In this document: one piece after another, positions 11,986-23,280 of the stretch
Numbering within the stretch: the stretch's first letter is position 1
How the letters are laid out: each line of letters starts with the position of its first letter
Assembly (NCBI GenBank): GCA_907163375.1
Contig: CAJQUW010007539.1
Span: 682,001-746,000 of the forward strand
From: Prostheceraeus crozeri
Lineage: Eukaryota > Platyhelminthes > Polycladida > Euryleptidae
Reading direction: 5' to 3'
DNA length: 64,000 nt
Translations under genes and position numbers: made by a program
The notes under the pieces: generated by a model
Told to the model about the DNA's origin: nothing
Database searches by the model: none
What the model saw: only the letters and a program-made list of their open reading frames with translations

Positions 11986-14900
11986 GTGAAAACGTCAAGA
12001 TCACGATGATTAAGCGGTGTAACATTTCAGCGTATTCAATATGCGAGTCATATCCTCTCTTCTTTTCAAATCAGAAAATGTAAGAGAAGATGCGGTTGCA
12101 AATCTTTCGGTAGAAACAGAAAACTGAAGATATCTGTCGGGTCTCACGTATTCACCAATCAACGCAACAAAACTGCTATCGCTCAAGTAGGCCTACAAAT
12201 ACAAGAATATTGTACTGAGGACTACTTCGTTACACAGATCATTTCAAATTTAGCGAAACTATAGAATGATTACCTTTAACCCTATTCCTCATCAACTTCT
12301 TTTGATATCTCCTAAAACAAGTCAGATGGAAGTTCAATTTTTGTGACTTTTAGTTTGCATGCATGTTGAAGTTTCAGTAAAAATTTGGCAAAATCGACGT
12401 ACTGTAAGGTCAGTTTTAAAGGTCATTTTAAAAGTACTTTTCAGAAAATTGATGGTTTTCATTTTGAGTAGCATTGATTGTTATTGATATAATGTTACTG
12501 TATCATATTTACATGATGTTTCTGCATGCGCAATTCAAGATTGTCAACACACACACATTCGTCTTATCTTCTAAAATGAGTACATGTACTTACATTGTAC
12601 ATGTAATGCATAATGTGAAAATATGAAGTTTTGATGTGAATTTTCAGATATGAAACCACAGAATAATGCGAAATACGCATCACCATTCGAAAGATTGCAT
12701 TCGGAATGTATCATAACCTTGTCTTTATTGCGAATAAGACGTTAAAACGAGACATTTGTATAGATAGAAAAATGCAATAATACATGAAAAGACATTATTT
12801 ATGTTCAAATTTCAAATTGCTATTTGTAGTACTAAAATTAACGTAGAATATTACACCTATAGGTAAATAGCAAGGTATAGGTTTAACAACGCATAGATAT
12901 ATTTCAGTAAAAGTTTGCATGAATACTTTAGTTGTAATGATCAATTTTGAAGAGGCAAAATATATACATAGATTCATGAAAAATGAAAACATTTGAAAAT
13001 ACAAATTTTAAATTTCATGTTTTGGTATGAAGGTCTTCGAATCATGTGAAAAAGGAGACTAGGAATCTACCATTCAAAAAGGAAAAAGGATCTACCATTC
13101 AAAAAGGAGACTCGAAATATATGATATCCTTGTTTTCAAAAATTTTTATCCAGCGGAACATGGAACATTTGAAGGGCCGGTCCTACGCCGCTAAAGATCG
13201 CCCGGTCCTAATAGGGTTAGCGCATTGAAATCAAACATTTTTCAATGTTGATTATGCATGAAAGTAGTAGGCCTAAATGATAAAAAAGAAGTGTCGGAAT
13301 CCTCATAAGGCCGAAGTTTTGAACAAAATGCTTGCACGATGGCGTAATCTGAGGTGGATGACTTACGGCTTATTATTTGCTTTATGTTCCAGTTGTCATT
13401 GAAACCATGGGTACAAGATAAATCAAAGAAACATAAAAAATTGAAAGTATGATAAGATAAGCAAGAACCGTTCGAAGATCCATTCCTTTAGAAAATCCTT
13501 TATCAAGATTTTGGTGGTGAAGTGCAGCCAGTTCTTCCACATTGCGCGTCTCTTCGTAATGAGTGGCTACTTATCAATATATTTTTTTCTCTCTCATTAG
13601 ACGTTTCACCATAAGAGCATCAACTAAAGGAGAAACGTTCAAATTATATTCAAAATGCCGACGAACAGATAAAATATGATTATGATGTCAGTGATTAACA
13701 TAAATGCGAAGATCATGTTGAATAAAAAGCAAACCAAGCGGTGATGATTGATGACTTTCCACGAGCTCAAGGTCCTAGCATATTAGGCTATTCAGCAACA
13801 GCCCAAATTGATGAGGATTTAAAATGATCACGAAATTCGCATAGATTTCTTCTGTGAGCATGACAGCTTTTGCGCATTACTGTGATAAAAATAGCCATCT
13901 CATTTCGTTCAATGAAAGTTGAATAATTCAAAGCCGGAAATAAATATCATCCAAACATTTCAATTTTGAAATAGCTCTCATGCCAAAAGTATTGTGCAAA
14001 ATTTATTATCCTTCTGTCAAAAGTTGCATGATACGTAGAAAGTAAGCAGAAATTCAAAAAATTCCGGTGGAGAGTAAAACGACCCCCCAGTGGGGTGAAG
14101 GTTAATATGCCGTGTATAATATACAGTGTATGCTGCTTAATTATGGACCTATGCCTAGCGCTGGACGAATGCCTCACAAGACAAGTTGTGTCAAAGAACG
14201 AAACCAGCGATTCGGACAATCATTTTGTGTTACCCATACGATTCAGCAGCTTGCTTTCACGATGTTCAGCTCGATGATCATGTCGTTTTAGATGTTTTGA
14301 ATCGCATTCCAAGTGCAATTCAGTAATTAAGTGCACTACCCATGGGTAAAGTAAGTGTCTGCTTTCATGAAAATGGAATGTGATTCAAAATATTTCTCTA
14401 TGAAGCCATCAATGGTGTAAACAATGTCGAATTCGTCTAGCTATTTTCATACTTAAGTTCTTTGCTGGCATCATGTTCTTCGTACACAAATCATTCATTC
14501 ATCTTTTTCAAAAAAACATAGTAAAGAAAAAGTGTCGGTGCGGAAATGAACAGATATTTATGCTATTCTTGTACAATTTCGTGCACCTCAGATTTTTTTA
14601 GTGTCCAGGACTGAAACAGATATTCACTTACCTCGATGATATTGCAACAACATGACTGATTGACGGCGTGTCTCGACAATTTGATGAAAACAGACAGCTG
14701 AAGTGAACATCCAAAAATAGCGCAAAGAATGAATATTATAAGTTTTACTGAGTCATTTTTATACAAACAATTATAAAAATATTTTGTGAATTTTTGGAAA
14801 TACTGTCTTGTAGCATAAGCAACATAATAGACAACAAATAACATGAATTTAATTATGGATTTCAAAATTTGCTTAAAATGTCTTCATTGGCAATATGATT

Positions 14901-15761
14901 CTCACCGATGTTGAATAGCAACAAGATAAAGTAAAACGCTGTGAAAATGCACAAAGATATTAAGAATTTAATCAGCTAAAGAAAAATAAATCTTTTTAAC
15001 TAATCAAAACCAACATTTGCCTCACCATCATTTGATAAATATAATTATGGGTCTACGTACACTTGGTACATGTAATCTACCAACTATGTACTTGTTCTAA
15101 TATCCACATGTATGGAATAACTGTGTACATGTAATTGTTCAGATACTGCGATAAAGATTAAACTACAATTTATGCTATGATTGTAAATGAATATGAAAAT
15201 TCATGGAAATATTTTAAATGGTTTATTATCGCTATGTCGTGAATCGGCCAGAAGACCCAACTCTCCACGTAAATTCGGGAAAGGAAGATCCAGAAACAAC
15301 ATATATATTTTTAGATACAGAGGCTGTAACGAACTGTACATGTATGTTGGACAAAGTGGCGACTAATTTCGCAATAGGTCAACTTTTTTTGACGATTATC
15401 ATAATATCTATTGCGAATACCTAAAAAATAACAAAATCCTAAAAACCTTGAATGAAATTTGAAGACTGGCAACGTGGAGCTCTTCTCCACCTACGCCTGT
15501 ATCCAGCCTGGAGATGAGGGCATGGAAAAAAGTGAGAGGAAGTAAAAATGAACTTTCCTTTTTCCTTATGATATTGTTATATCTGTGTTCCGCAGCATGT
15601 GCAAGATTTTCTTTTCAGTAATGTGACTTGGAAACAACTGGTCGCGATCAAAATCATGAATTTAGTAAAAGTGCATTATTATACTCTTCGCTATGATATC
15701 CTTGCATTGATTTTTCCGTCTCACTTCTTGCCATTCTACATTCGGCATAATGTCATTTCAG
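11986..15761 (+). other. Intron 1, last part
   Basis: AT-rich intronic DNA. A small imperfect duplication (ATCTACCATTCAAAAAGGA, twice) lies at 13065-13112. Frames at 13947-14219, 14563-14865 and 15218-15424 show no domain and I do not call them. The stretch ends with the acceptor before Ig exon 1 (TCATTTCAG). Confidence 0.45.
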
Positions 15762-16040
15762 GTTTTGACAGAAAACCGAAGATTCTTTACCTCACTCCAA
15801 GCAGATCAGCAAGCTTGGGAGATGATATTCGATTGTCTTGTATGGTAGGCGGTAGTCCTATGCCAGTTGTGTCTTGGTATGTCAACGGCGAGAGATATTT
15901 GATCTACAGCAACAGACACTCAAGCAATGGACTCATATCTACGGCAGAAGTTCAAAATATCCAAGAATCAAGCGATGTTCTTTGCAGAGTAAGGAATTAT
16001 TATGGATATGTCGAAAAAATGACGAGAATAAGAATCGAAG
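15762..16040 (+). CDS. Exon 2: Ig domain 1
   Basis: 93 codons, phase 1 at both ends, acceptor TCATTTCAG and donor GTAAATAT. It codes residues 37-129, one complete I-set-like immunoglobulin domain: B-strand cysteine in IRLSCMVGG, tryptophan in VVSWYVNG, F-strand cysteine in SSDVLCRVRN. The tyrosine usually two residues before the second cysteine is Val here. Being the first Ig exon after the signal peptide, it would be the membrane-distal domain. The whole domain sits in one exon, so skipping it would keep frame. Confidence 0.85.
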
Positions 16041-16304
16041 GTAAATATCTAAGGTTTGCAACTAATGCTTGCATTAGCATTTGGAGAAAAATGAGATCAA
16101 GCTCAGAGTAGCTGAAAATGATTATGTAATCGCGCTCTCCGATCCTATTAAGTATCCCATTAAAAATCCTTTATTTCACACTATCAATCACTATTGTTTA
16201 TTATTCTGTCCTTCAGCATTCTGTCATTTTCATATCAAATTCTATTGCTCATTATTTAATGTAATTTATTAGCTGCGTACGGACAAGAGGTTGTTTAGAA
16301 TCAT
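16041..16304 (+). other. Intron 2, first part
   Basis: No supported feature. Confidence 0.4.
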
Positions 16305-16502
16305 CATAAGAAAAATATCCGCTCCCTTTATAAGCCAAGTCGCATATTGCTATGATAAGAAATCATCTGTTATTACTATAAAATTATGTTATCTTGTTAT
16401 AAAAGAATTCAAAAAAGGTTTTTTTCTTAAGTATGGGGTGCTGTATATTTTTATCATAGCAATGTACAATTTGGTTTATAAAGGGAGCGGATAATTTTCT
16501 TT
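16305..16502. repeat. Short inverted-repeat element (MITE-like)
   Basis: Terminal arms of about 45 bases (16306-16352 and 16449-16501) are inverted copies: ATCCGCTCCCTTTATAA at the left, TTATAAAGGGAGCGGAT at the right, continued inward by GCTATGATA / TATCATAGC. The interior is about 100 bases of AT-rich DNA without a gene. Size and layout fit a miniature inverted-repeat transposable element. Confidence 0.75.
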
Positions 16503-17869
16503 TGAAGGTATTATTTAATTATCCACATTTGCACTGGTAAAAACATTTTATGTTAAAATCAATTGCTCATTTTATGTCATATTCAATATCAATTGATCTC
16601 GCATCGACACCATTACATGTAGGCCTATATTGTTTCGTCAGAAGACAATCTGTTAAATTAAATCAAATTGACCGCGGAAGTGATTAAAGTCCTATCTTTT
16701 CTCGCCAATCTGAAAATTAAATCTCACAGTTCTCACTACTAAATTGATAAATAGATGAATTGTGATTTCACAACATTTCAAGGTTATAAACTTTGGTCAC
16801 TTTTGAAAGGATTTATTTTATCTGATTCGAAAAATAAGGAATACAATGTCATTTAGCCTACTTCAATTTTTAGTTTCTGTAGTGAGTGTTGACTTCTTGA
16901 TATGTCAGTGGGATCGAGAAGTCTATGGTATTAGGTAGATAACATAAGATATTGGTTAAAATACAACTATACACTTTTTAAATGAAAGTCATCGACTTAT
17001 TGAACTCACAAGAAAACATGTGTTATTAACTTTATAAGTATAAACCTCATTTAATAGCTCCAAATTTGAAAATCCCTCAACAAACAACTAAAATTGTCGC
17101 AGATATTTTTGTCAACTTGATTAGGCGTGATGATATTGATCGAACAACGTGCTTGAACAACATAAGAGTACAATTCTTTCCATGAAAAAGTAACGAACTG
17201 TGAAAAATTAACGAATATACATTACAGACATTGATGACTCTAGTCATTCACTCTATAAACTTGTTCCATTGAAAATGCCAAAATAAGGACAGGATCTGAG
17301 CATCAAATCATTGAAATCCGTTCAGTCATTTCTTTCATTAAAGTGCTTCAGATTGTGTTTTATGTAAATAGACGTTTATTGTACATGCAAGTTTATATAC
17401 TAGACTTGAATTTCAATTGCATCTCACCATGGGTCTTAACATAGTTATTTATATTTTTAGGGGACTTAGGTACCTGAAGTGGGGAGACAGTAGGAGACAA
17501 GGCGGCTATTGTTATCATACGAGTATGAACGATGTCCCGGAAACTGGTAGACATATGCTGTAATTCCATTTATCTTTAGTTACCAATAACAATCATTGAT
17601 ATACTTTTAGCCTTTTTCGAAGGCTTGGTGTAATAGTGGTGTATATCTGAGGTCACTCTGAGAATATTGTTTTGGCCGCATCGGATTTAGTGCAACAGGA
17701 AGAACGATTTGGGTAAATTCACGAAAAAAATCCTAAATAGTCAATCCCTCGTATGACTTGACCATAAGTAAGTAAGGCGATTATTCACAAGAGATTGGAA
17801 ATCATACATATTGTTTGAAATACAAAGATAATATATACTATTTGTATGCAAGAGACAGTTATTCGAAAT
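16503..17869 (+). other. Intron 2, unassigned stretch
   Basis: AT-rich with no supported coding or repeat structure. Confidence 0.4.
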
Positions 17870-18600
17870 TTACAAGTAAACATCCATACGGAACGAATCT
17901 GCGTTGTCTCTTTCAGTTCTGCAGTGAGGTAAATACAAATGACCACTGTATCTCAGTCTCTCAGGAATCAAATGATGAAGAGGATGATTGACATTTCGCT
18001 CACATTTTCTGAAGTAACCGACAGTAGCTTTCTCAAAAACATGCTCAATACTTTCAAAACTGGTACATTGACAACTAGATCCAAAAATCAAAGTGTGTGC
18101 TCAGTTTTGTAAGCGTTCTAACATAAGTATGTGCCTTGAATAAAGTTTACCGTAAATTAGACATCCGAAAATAAACAACGACAAAATTAGAGATTTGTAT
18201 ACAATTTTCAAATCGTTGACACAAAGTGTCTTCTTAAGTACTCTTAAAATATACAGGCGCTGAGATGCACGTTTCAATACTGGTAAAATTTGGTCGTCCC
18301 ATACAAGTTTCTCATTTATCACAAACCCCGAAATATTCACGGATTCTCTTTTTATATATTTACAAGTAGAAGCACCATGATCAATATCACGCGAACAATC
18401 GTGATCAGCAGACTTTTTTATACAGAGTTTGGTACATTTAGAAAAGTTGAGCGAAAGCCCCATGTCAAAAATCGCGGACTCAAAAACGGGTACGCCAGAA
18501 ACAAAATTTGAAGTTGCGGATTCTATTACATTGACATCATCAGCGTACATAACAAAGGTCGAATTCAGACATTTTGATGAGACAAGGCCCATATAGACGG
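17870..18600 (-). mobile_element. CR1/L2-like LINE fragment: end of reverse transcriptase and C-terminus
   Basis: On the minus strand, 18592-18101 codes the end of a LINE reverse transcriptase. It starts just before the YADD catalytic box (FVMYADDVNV) and continues through the thumb-like region (LVWDDQILPVLKRASQRLYILRVLK). A frame change near 18095 is followed by the family's C-terminal tail (HPLHHLIPERLRYSGHLYLPHCRT). The same tail is seen in the longer LINE at 62100-62270 (HPLHHLKPPKLLYSGKFSIP). It is 5'-truncated just upstream of the YADD box, as usual for LINEs, and is dead. Confidence 0.85.
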
Positions 18601-19600
18601 AGACAACTTCAGATTGAGTCCTCTCAATTCAAACCTCGTAGTGAAATACGAGAACGCACTTTCCGCTATAGTAATTGTAGAAATTTGAGAAACCTCGGTT
18701 CACTTCGTTCTTCACGGAGAATCTGAACGGCAAATTCCTAGTTCAGTTCAGTCCATCAGCTGTTACTAGAACACTCCGGTCGCTCAGTTCACACGTTCAC
18801 CAATGAACCACTCGAAATCTCGTTCGCTCACTCACTCAAAAGTTCGAATGCATTGATTCTCACTTTCTCTTGTCCACATTTCACTTAATCTTTAACATCT
18901 CATCAAGATTTTGAAATTTTCTGAAATAGGAGGCTCTTTATATCAATGTTCATTATGTGGAACCCCTAACGACACTGCCACTTGCTGGATGCTGCAAAAA
19001 ACGGCAAACGATAGTCAAAATCTCTTGAAAGACACAGATTATGAATACATTTTATGAGAACTACATTTTAGGCCTTCCACATAGCGGACATTGAAAGTCA
19101 TTTATTTCGCACCTTGTGCGCACATGTGATGCGATGCATTCACCGATACATTGGAAAATTAACAATAAAGATACCAAGCGAATCTCTGTATACTTTATTT
19201 ATATACATTTAGCAATTCATTTTTTTGCGAGTGATTACAACAACGCAGCATTAAATGAATGGCGAAATTGATTGTTCACCAGTTTGATTTAAGGGGATTT
19301 TGTGTGTTCATCCGATAATTTTGATTGCAATAACTTGCATGAATGAATTTGGATTCACTATAGAGAATTTGCTTGCATCGTCAGTTAAGACGGAAGGAAA
19401 AACCTGACAGATGATTTCTTTGTTTATGCTGCATATTGTGTTGAAATGATCCTTTATGAAAATGTCAGATTACACAGCAGAACAAAAAATCCGCTTGTGG
19501 TATTGTTTGCTATGATGCATAGGCTTCATCTGAGTGTGATCCAAGACATTGAAGAGAAGTTTATTAATGGAAATGTGTCTTTACTATGACTTCATATAGT
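18601..19600 (+). other. Intron 2, unassigned stretch
   Basis: The segment 18620-18860 is less AT-rich and full of TTC/CGTTC words but has no domain or clear repeat. The remainder is plain AT-rich intron. Confidence 0.35.
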
Positions 19601-20284
19601 CCGGGAGCTACCAACATTTTCTCCGTAAATTCGAGGACAAAAGGTTTTTTATCATTGAAGTGCAGATCTTGAATCACTGAACCGGAAAAATCAGATTCTT
19701 ATGTGTCGCAATCAGTCTCATTCGGTCAGGGGTCAAGCTACAAAATACAAAAAGTCACATTTCTTACTAAATTCACGCACAGGCATAAGAATTGCATCAA
19801 AGTCATCTTTGTACACTATATAATCGCAATCTTTACATAAGAATAGCAGATTTCAGTCCTTAGCGCATTTAAGAACGAGTTTTCGTCTGTCGACAGATTT
19901 TCCCTAGCAACGGTCCTTAGCAACGACACAATCCACAATACATTCTGCCACAATATTGTGGCCTCATCCACAATGTGTATACAAGGTTTGGTGGCGCTAG
20001 CTTCAAAAGAAACAAATACAGACGCATTTTAGTCGTTGGTCGTTGCTAAGGACCGTTACTAAGGAAAATCTGTCGCTAACCAGACGAAAAATCGTTCTTA
20101 AATACGTTAAGGGCTGAAATCTTCTATTTCTATAAATAGATTGCGATAATGTAGTGTACAAAGATGACTTTAATGTAATACTTATGCTTGTGCGTGAATT
20201 TAGCAAGAAATGTGACATTTTGCATTTGACATTTCGACTTTACGAATTTTCGAATTTGCGGAGAAAATGTTGGTAGCTCCCGGT
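19601..20284. repeat. Foldback element with arms of about 260-340 bp
   Basis: The outer ends CCGGGAGCTACCAACATTTTC (from 19601) and its complement (to 20282) face each other. Inside, long stretches are inverted copies, for example TAAATTCACGCAC near 19776 against GTGCGTGAATTTA near 20190, and GGTCCTTAGCAACG near 19911 against CGTTGCTAAGGACC near 20041. The centre, about 80 bases, contains a second small palindrome (CCACAATATTGTGG). The left arm carries extra sequence absent from the right. No gene is present. Confidence 0.8.
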
Positions 20285-20500
20285 TTATCATTATCATACT
20301 TCGTTCTGAAAATCTGATCGATCAAATATTCAGAATAAATTGGTCATATTGTACACTCGCCAGATATTCGATATCCATGATATTTCAAAAGTCCGACGTT
20401 AAATGATGATTGACAGGTTAAATATTCAAGAAGACAAGTTTATATCTGCAGATGTCAATTATTTTCAAACTATCTGATAACTGGCAAAAATCCAGACAGT
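20285..20500 (+). other. Intron 2, unassigned stretch
   Basis: No supported feature. It may include degraded upstream sequence of the Penelope-like fragment that follows. Confidence 0.3.
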
Positions 20501-21010
20501 TATATAATGACATTTCCCTCTTCATATCAGTGCATTCTATTCAAGCAGAAAATGTCAGCTATCCATCAAAGACATCTTTGTCAGAACTTTTTTTCTGTCA
20601 GTTTTTGTTGGGAAATAATCCGTCAATATCTCAACAAACATGCTGATTGTACGCTAGGCGGCTGCACCTTAAAAATACCGGCTTGTGCTTCCGAAAGATT
20701 CTACGAAATAACGTGCAGTGTCTGCAAAAATATTTACATTGAAAACACGATCACATTTCTTCACACGAGGATAAAAGAACACCTAACCAACGACTCCAGC
20801 TCTGTCTTCAAATATCTACGTTCTCATCCCCATTTTTGTAGATATTCAGACATGCCATGACGTTGTCTATCTCTCTATGTTAGTACCTGCTTTCAGTCTA
20901 CTCAGAAATCATAGAAATAACGCAACATAAGTTTTGAACAATTTCCATGTATCTGATTCTCTGCTTCTGATGATGGCCTAAGAGGAGGACAAAATTAACA
21001 AAGTATAGAA
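20501..21010 (+). mobile_element. Penelope-like element, 3' end with GIY-YIG nuclease remnant
   Basis: The frame 20507-20860 codes CTLGGC, then FYEITCSVCKNIYI, LHTRIKEHL and SSSVFKYL. This order (a C-x4-C pair, then Y-x-I-x-C-x2-C, YIG, R-x-KEH, SSV) is the linker plus GIY-YIG endonuclease of Penelope-like retroelements. The YIG box reads YIE here, and no reverse-transcriptase core is seen upstream, so it is a 5'-truncated, inactive fragment. The segment TGATGATGGCCTAAG (about 20967) resembles the usual DDGL-type ending of these proteins, in another frame, so at least one frameshift separates the two. Confidence 0.7.
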
Positions 21011-22141
21011 AATTACCATCATCTTGTGTACTTGGTTTCCCAACAAAAACTTGCAGAAAGAGTGAATAACTAGGGCCTCTTCAACACTTTGTCAGAACTG
21101 ATTGATCTAAAGTTTAAATCACCAAATTCACCGAATTTTGACTATTTACATCCCTCATGATTCATAATTTTGATGCTGAGTGACACGATACTTTCATGCA
21201 GCCCCTACTTCAGAGTTTTTTCTCTGTATGAGCCATGGAGCGATTTTAGGTGAAAATGGTCATTATTTTCGAAATTTATTTAAATTGTAGAAATGAAATC
21301 TAGCCAATGAAATGTCATGTTCAATTTTGAACGACAGCAACTTCTTTTCTAGGTTAGACACGAGGTCTCTTTTCGCTAAAAATGAAGATCGCAATTTTCC
21401 AAAAATACACTTCTGTGTGTGGCAAAAAGGCTGCAGAAATAACCAAATATACTAACGATAATCAAGGAATCACATCCTCGGAAGGGGAGTTCCTGATGAC
21501 TATTGAGTAAAGAGGACTGGGGATTCATTGTTGATGTACGTGTCTCCTGTACATGTCCATCTACCATCGAAATTGATGTCCAAGTTGTAGCTTTTTCAAA
21601 GAAGAGCACATCTAATCATATGTGGTTCATCATCATGCAACTGTCAAAGTTTTCACTCGGTTGAGTTAAAAATGCCATTCACAATTTTCTGCTGCAATGT
21701 GAGACAAACTTCCGATATCCTCTTCATTCTCTAATTCTATATCGCTTGAGTGTCTCTAGACATTTTTTCTGTCTCATTGTAGAAGACAGCGCAGATTGAA
21801 TTCGTTTATACCTTGGTCTTATATGACAGCTAATTTGAAAGTATTTGTAGACAATCAAGATAATGTTAATCACGCACATTCATATCAAGCATCGGCAATA
21901 TCTTGTCATTTTCTGAGATTTAGCTCTTAATAAGTGAAACATCTTTCTTTGTATCTTTGTATGTCCAGTATGTAATTGCATTTTCTTGTAATTTGTAATG
22001 TTATATTCTGTAACTTGAACGATTTCCATCCACATGCAACAGACAGTTACTTACTTATAGAAAAAGATACATTTTTGACTGGAAACTGCTATCATCAACT
22101 GTTACTGCACTGTTTTTCAAAAATCTAGTTGTTTTTTTCAG
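21011..22141 (+). other. Intron 2, last part
   Basis: No supported feature until the polypyrimidine tract and acceptor (TTTTTTTCAG) that opens Ig exon 2. Confidence 0.4.
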
Positions 22142-22423
22142 CTCCCAATCTCGTTCCACCTCGGTTTGTCGTAAAACCTGATAAAGTGTATCGGTACTAC
22201 TATCGCTCATCATTGTCAGTTCCATGTACTGCCTATGGACAGCCACTCCCTGTGATATTCTGGGAGAAGGAAGGAGTCCGTGTAACGGGAAGTCCTGCTT
22301 ATTCAAATGGCGTTGTAAAAGCTACGTTAGAGCTGGAAAATATTCGAGAGTCAAATTATTACACATGTGTTGCAACGTCAAGTGCTGGAGAAACTCGTGC
22401 AGTCATCGCCGTGATAGATGGCA
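22142..22423 (+). CDS. Exon 3: Ig domain 2
   Basis: 94 codons, phase 1 on both sides, donor GCA|GTAAGT. It codes residues 130-223: PPRFVVKPDKV, B-strand cysteine in SVPCTAYGQP, tryptophan in VIFWEKEG, F-strand cysteine in ESNYYTCVATSSAGE. Of the seven domains this one is most like the third Ig domain of LAR-type receptor phosphatases as I remember it (PPRF start, ...ANYTCVAISSLG). The likeness is from memory, not from an alignment. Confidence 0.88.
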
Positions 22424-22583
22424 GTAAGTTTGTGAATTTCACTGTACACATGTAATCTTTACACATGATGACATTGTCAATCAAAATGTCAGATGTAAGC
22501 AAACCATCACTTAGATAGTCTCTACCAAAATAGTCATAAAGTGAACAATCTATCCTACAAACAACAAAGGTCTGTTGTAGTAC
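22424..22583 (+). other. Intron 3, first part
   Basis: Short intronic spacer with no feature. Confidence 0.3.
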
Positions 22584-22796
22584 ATTCAATATCTAAAGAG
22601 AATGACAACTATTAAGTCAATAAAAGACACGGCCGCGGTACTACCGTCAGGGTGGCCTAGTGAAGAAGGTGCGAGCTCGTCTACACCGCCGACTTTGGTT
22701 CGATTCCTGGATCAGGCGAGTGCGGGCGGGGAATCAAGGGTGTTGGTGTCTTGTATTGACATAATAGTCGTCATTCCTCTCCTTTAGATATTCAAT
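22584..22796 (+). repeat. tRNA-like (SINE-type) core inside inverted-repeat arms
   Basis: Arms 22584-22630 and 22746-22796 are inverted copies (ATTCAATATCTAAAG...CTATTA...AAGACAC and its complement). The GC-rich core between them carries a pol III A-box-like TGGCCTAGTG (22653-22662) and a perfect B-box GGTTCGATTCC (22697-22707) at tRNA-like spacing. A plain SINE has direct, not inverted, flanks, so this is either a SINE caught inside a miniature inverted-repeat element or a composite family. It does not fold as a complete tRNA by eye and I do not call it a tRNA gene. Confidence 0.65.
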
Positions 22797-23278
22797 CTAA
22801 TCATATGTTCCTCAACGTTTTCAAGACACTCGCCCGATTTCACACTACCATAGTTACTTCCAGTTTAAGTGATGCCAGTTATATTGATTGGGGCACACTT
22901 CGATGCCTCTGTCATTCATGTATGTCCTTTTCTTGCCGCAGTCACGCAAAAAAGCCTAGCATCCAGCATCGGATGAAGAACTTCAAATAACTTAACTGGT
23001 CCTTTCAAAGATTTAAGCATCGACAACCACATGAAATTGTTTCGAAAATGATTTTACAAATGTATAGTCGACAAAAAAACATCGAGAATTTGTGATTGAT
23101 ATTTGCGTCAGCCAAACAATGTTGTTATTGCAACCATACTCCTTATGAGCAGATTTCGACATTCAGCAAAACACATTGCTTTCATGTGTTTGAATTCAAT
23201 TTCATATTTGGAATCAAAAATGTTTGTGATACCTATAGTTAAATATGCAGTCTGCTTGGCATATAATCAATATGCATG
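22797..23278 (+). other. Intron 3, unassigned stretch
   Basis: No supported feature. It ends at the TA target of the Tc1 element. Confidence 0.3.
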
Positions 23279-23280
23279 TA

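Noticed and set aside
14563-14865. 100-codon minus-strand frame with hydrophobic stretches
   Set aside because: Hydrophobic runs are expected from AT-rich codons. There are no splice sites or motifs.
15218-15424. Possible extra exon before Ig domain 1 (68-codon frame)
   Set aside because: It has no Ig cysteines or tryptophan, and no phase-1 acceptor and donor pair like the other exons.
22690-22710. tRNA gene suggested by a perfect B-box
   Set aside because: The surrounding sequence does not form a full cloverleaf by eye, and the flanking inverted arms point to a mobile element.
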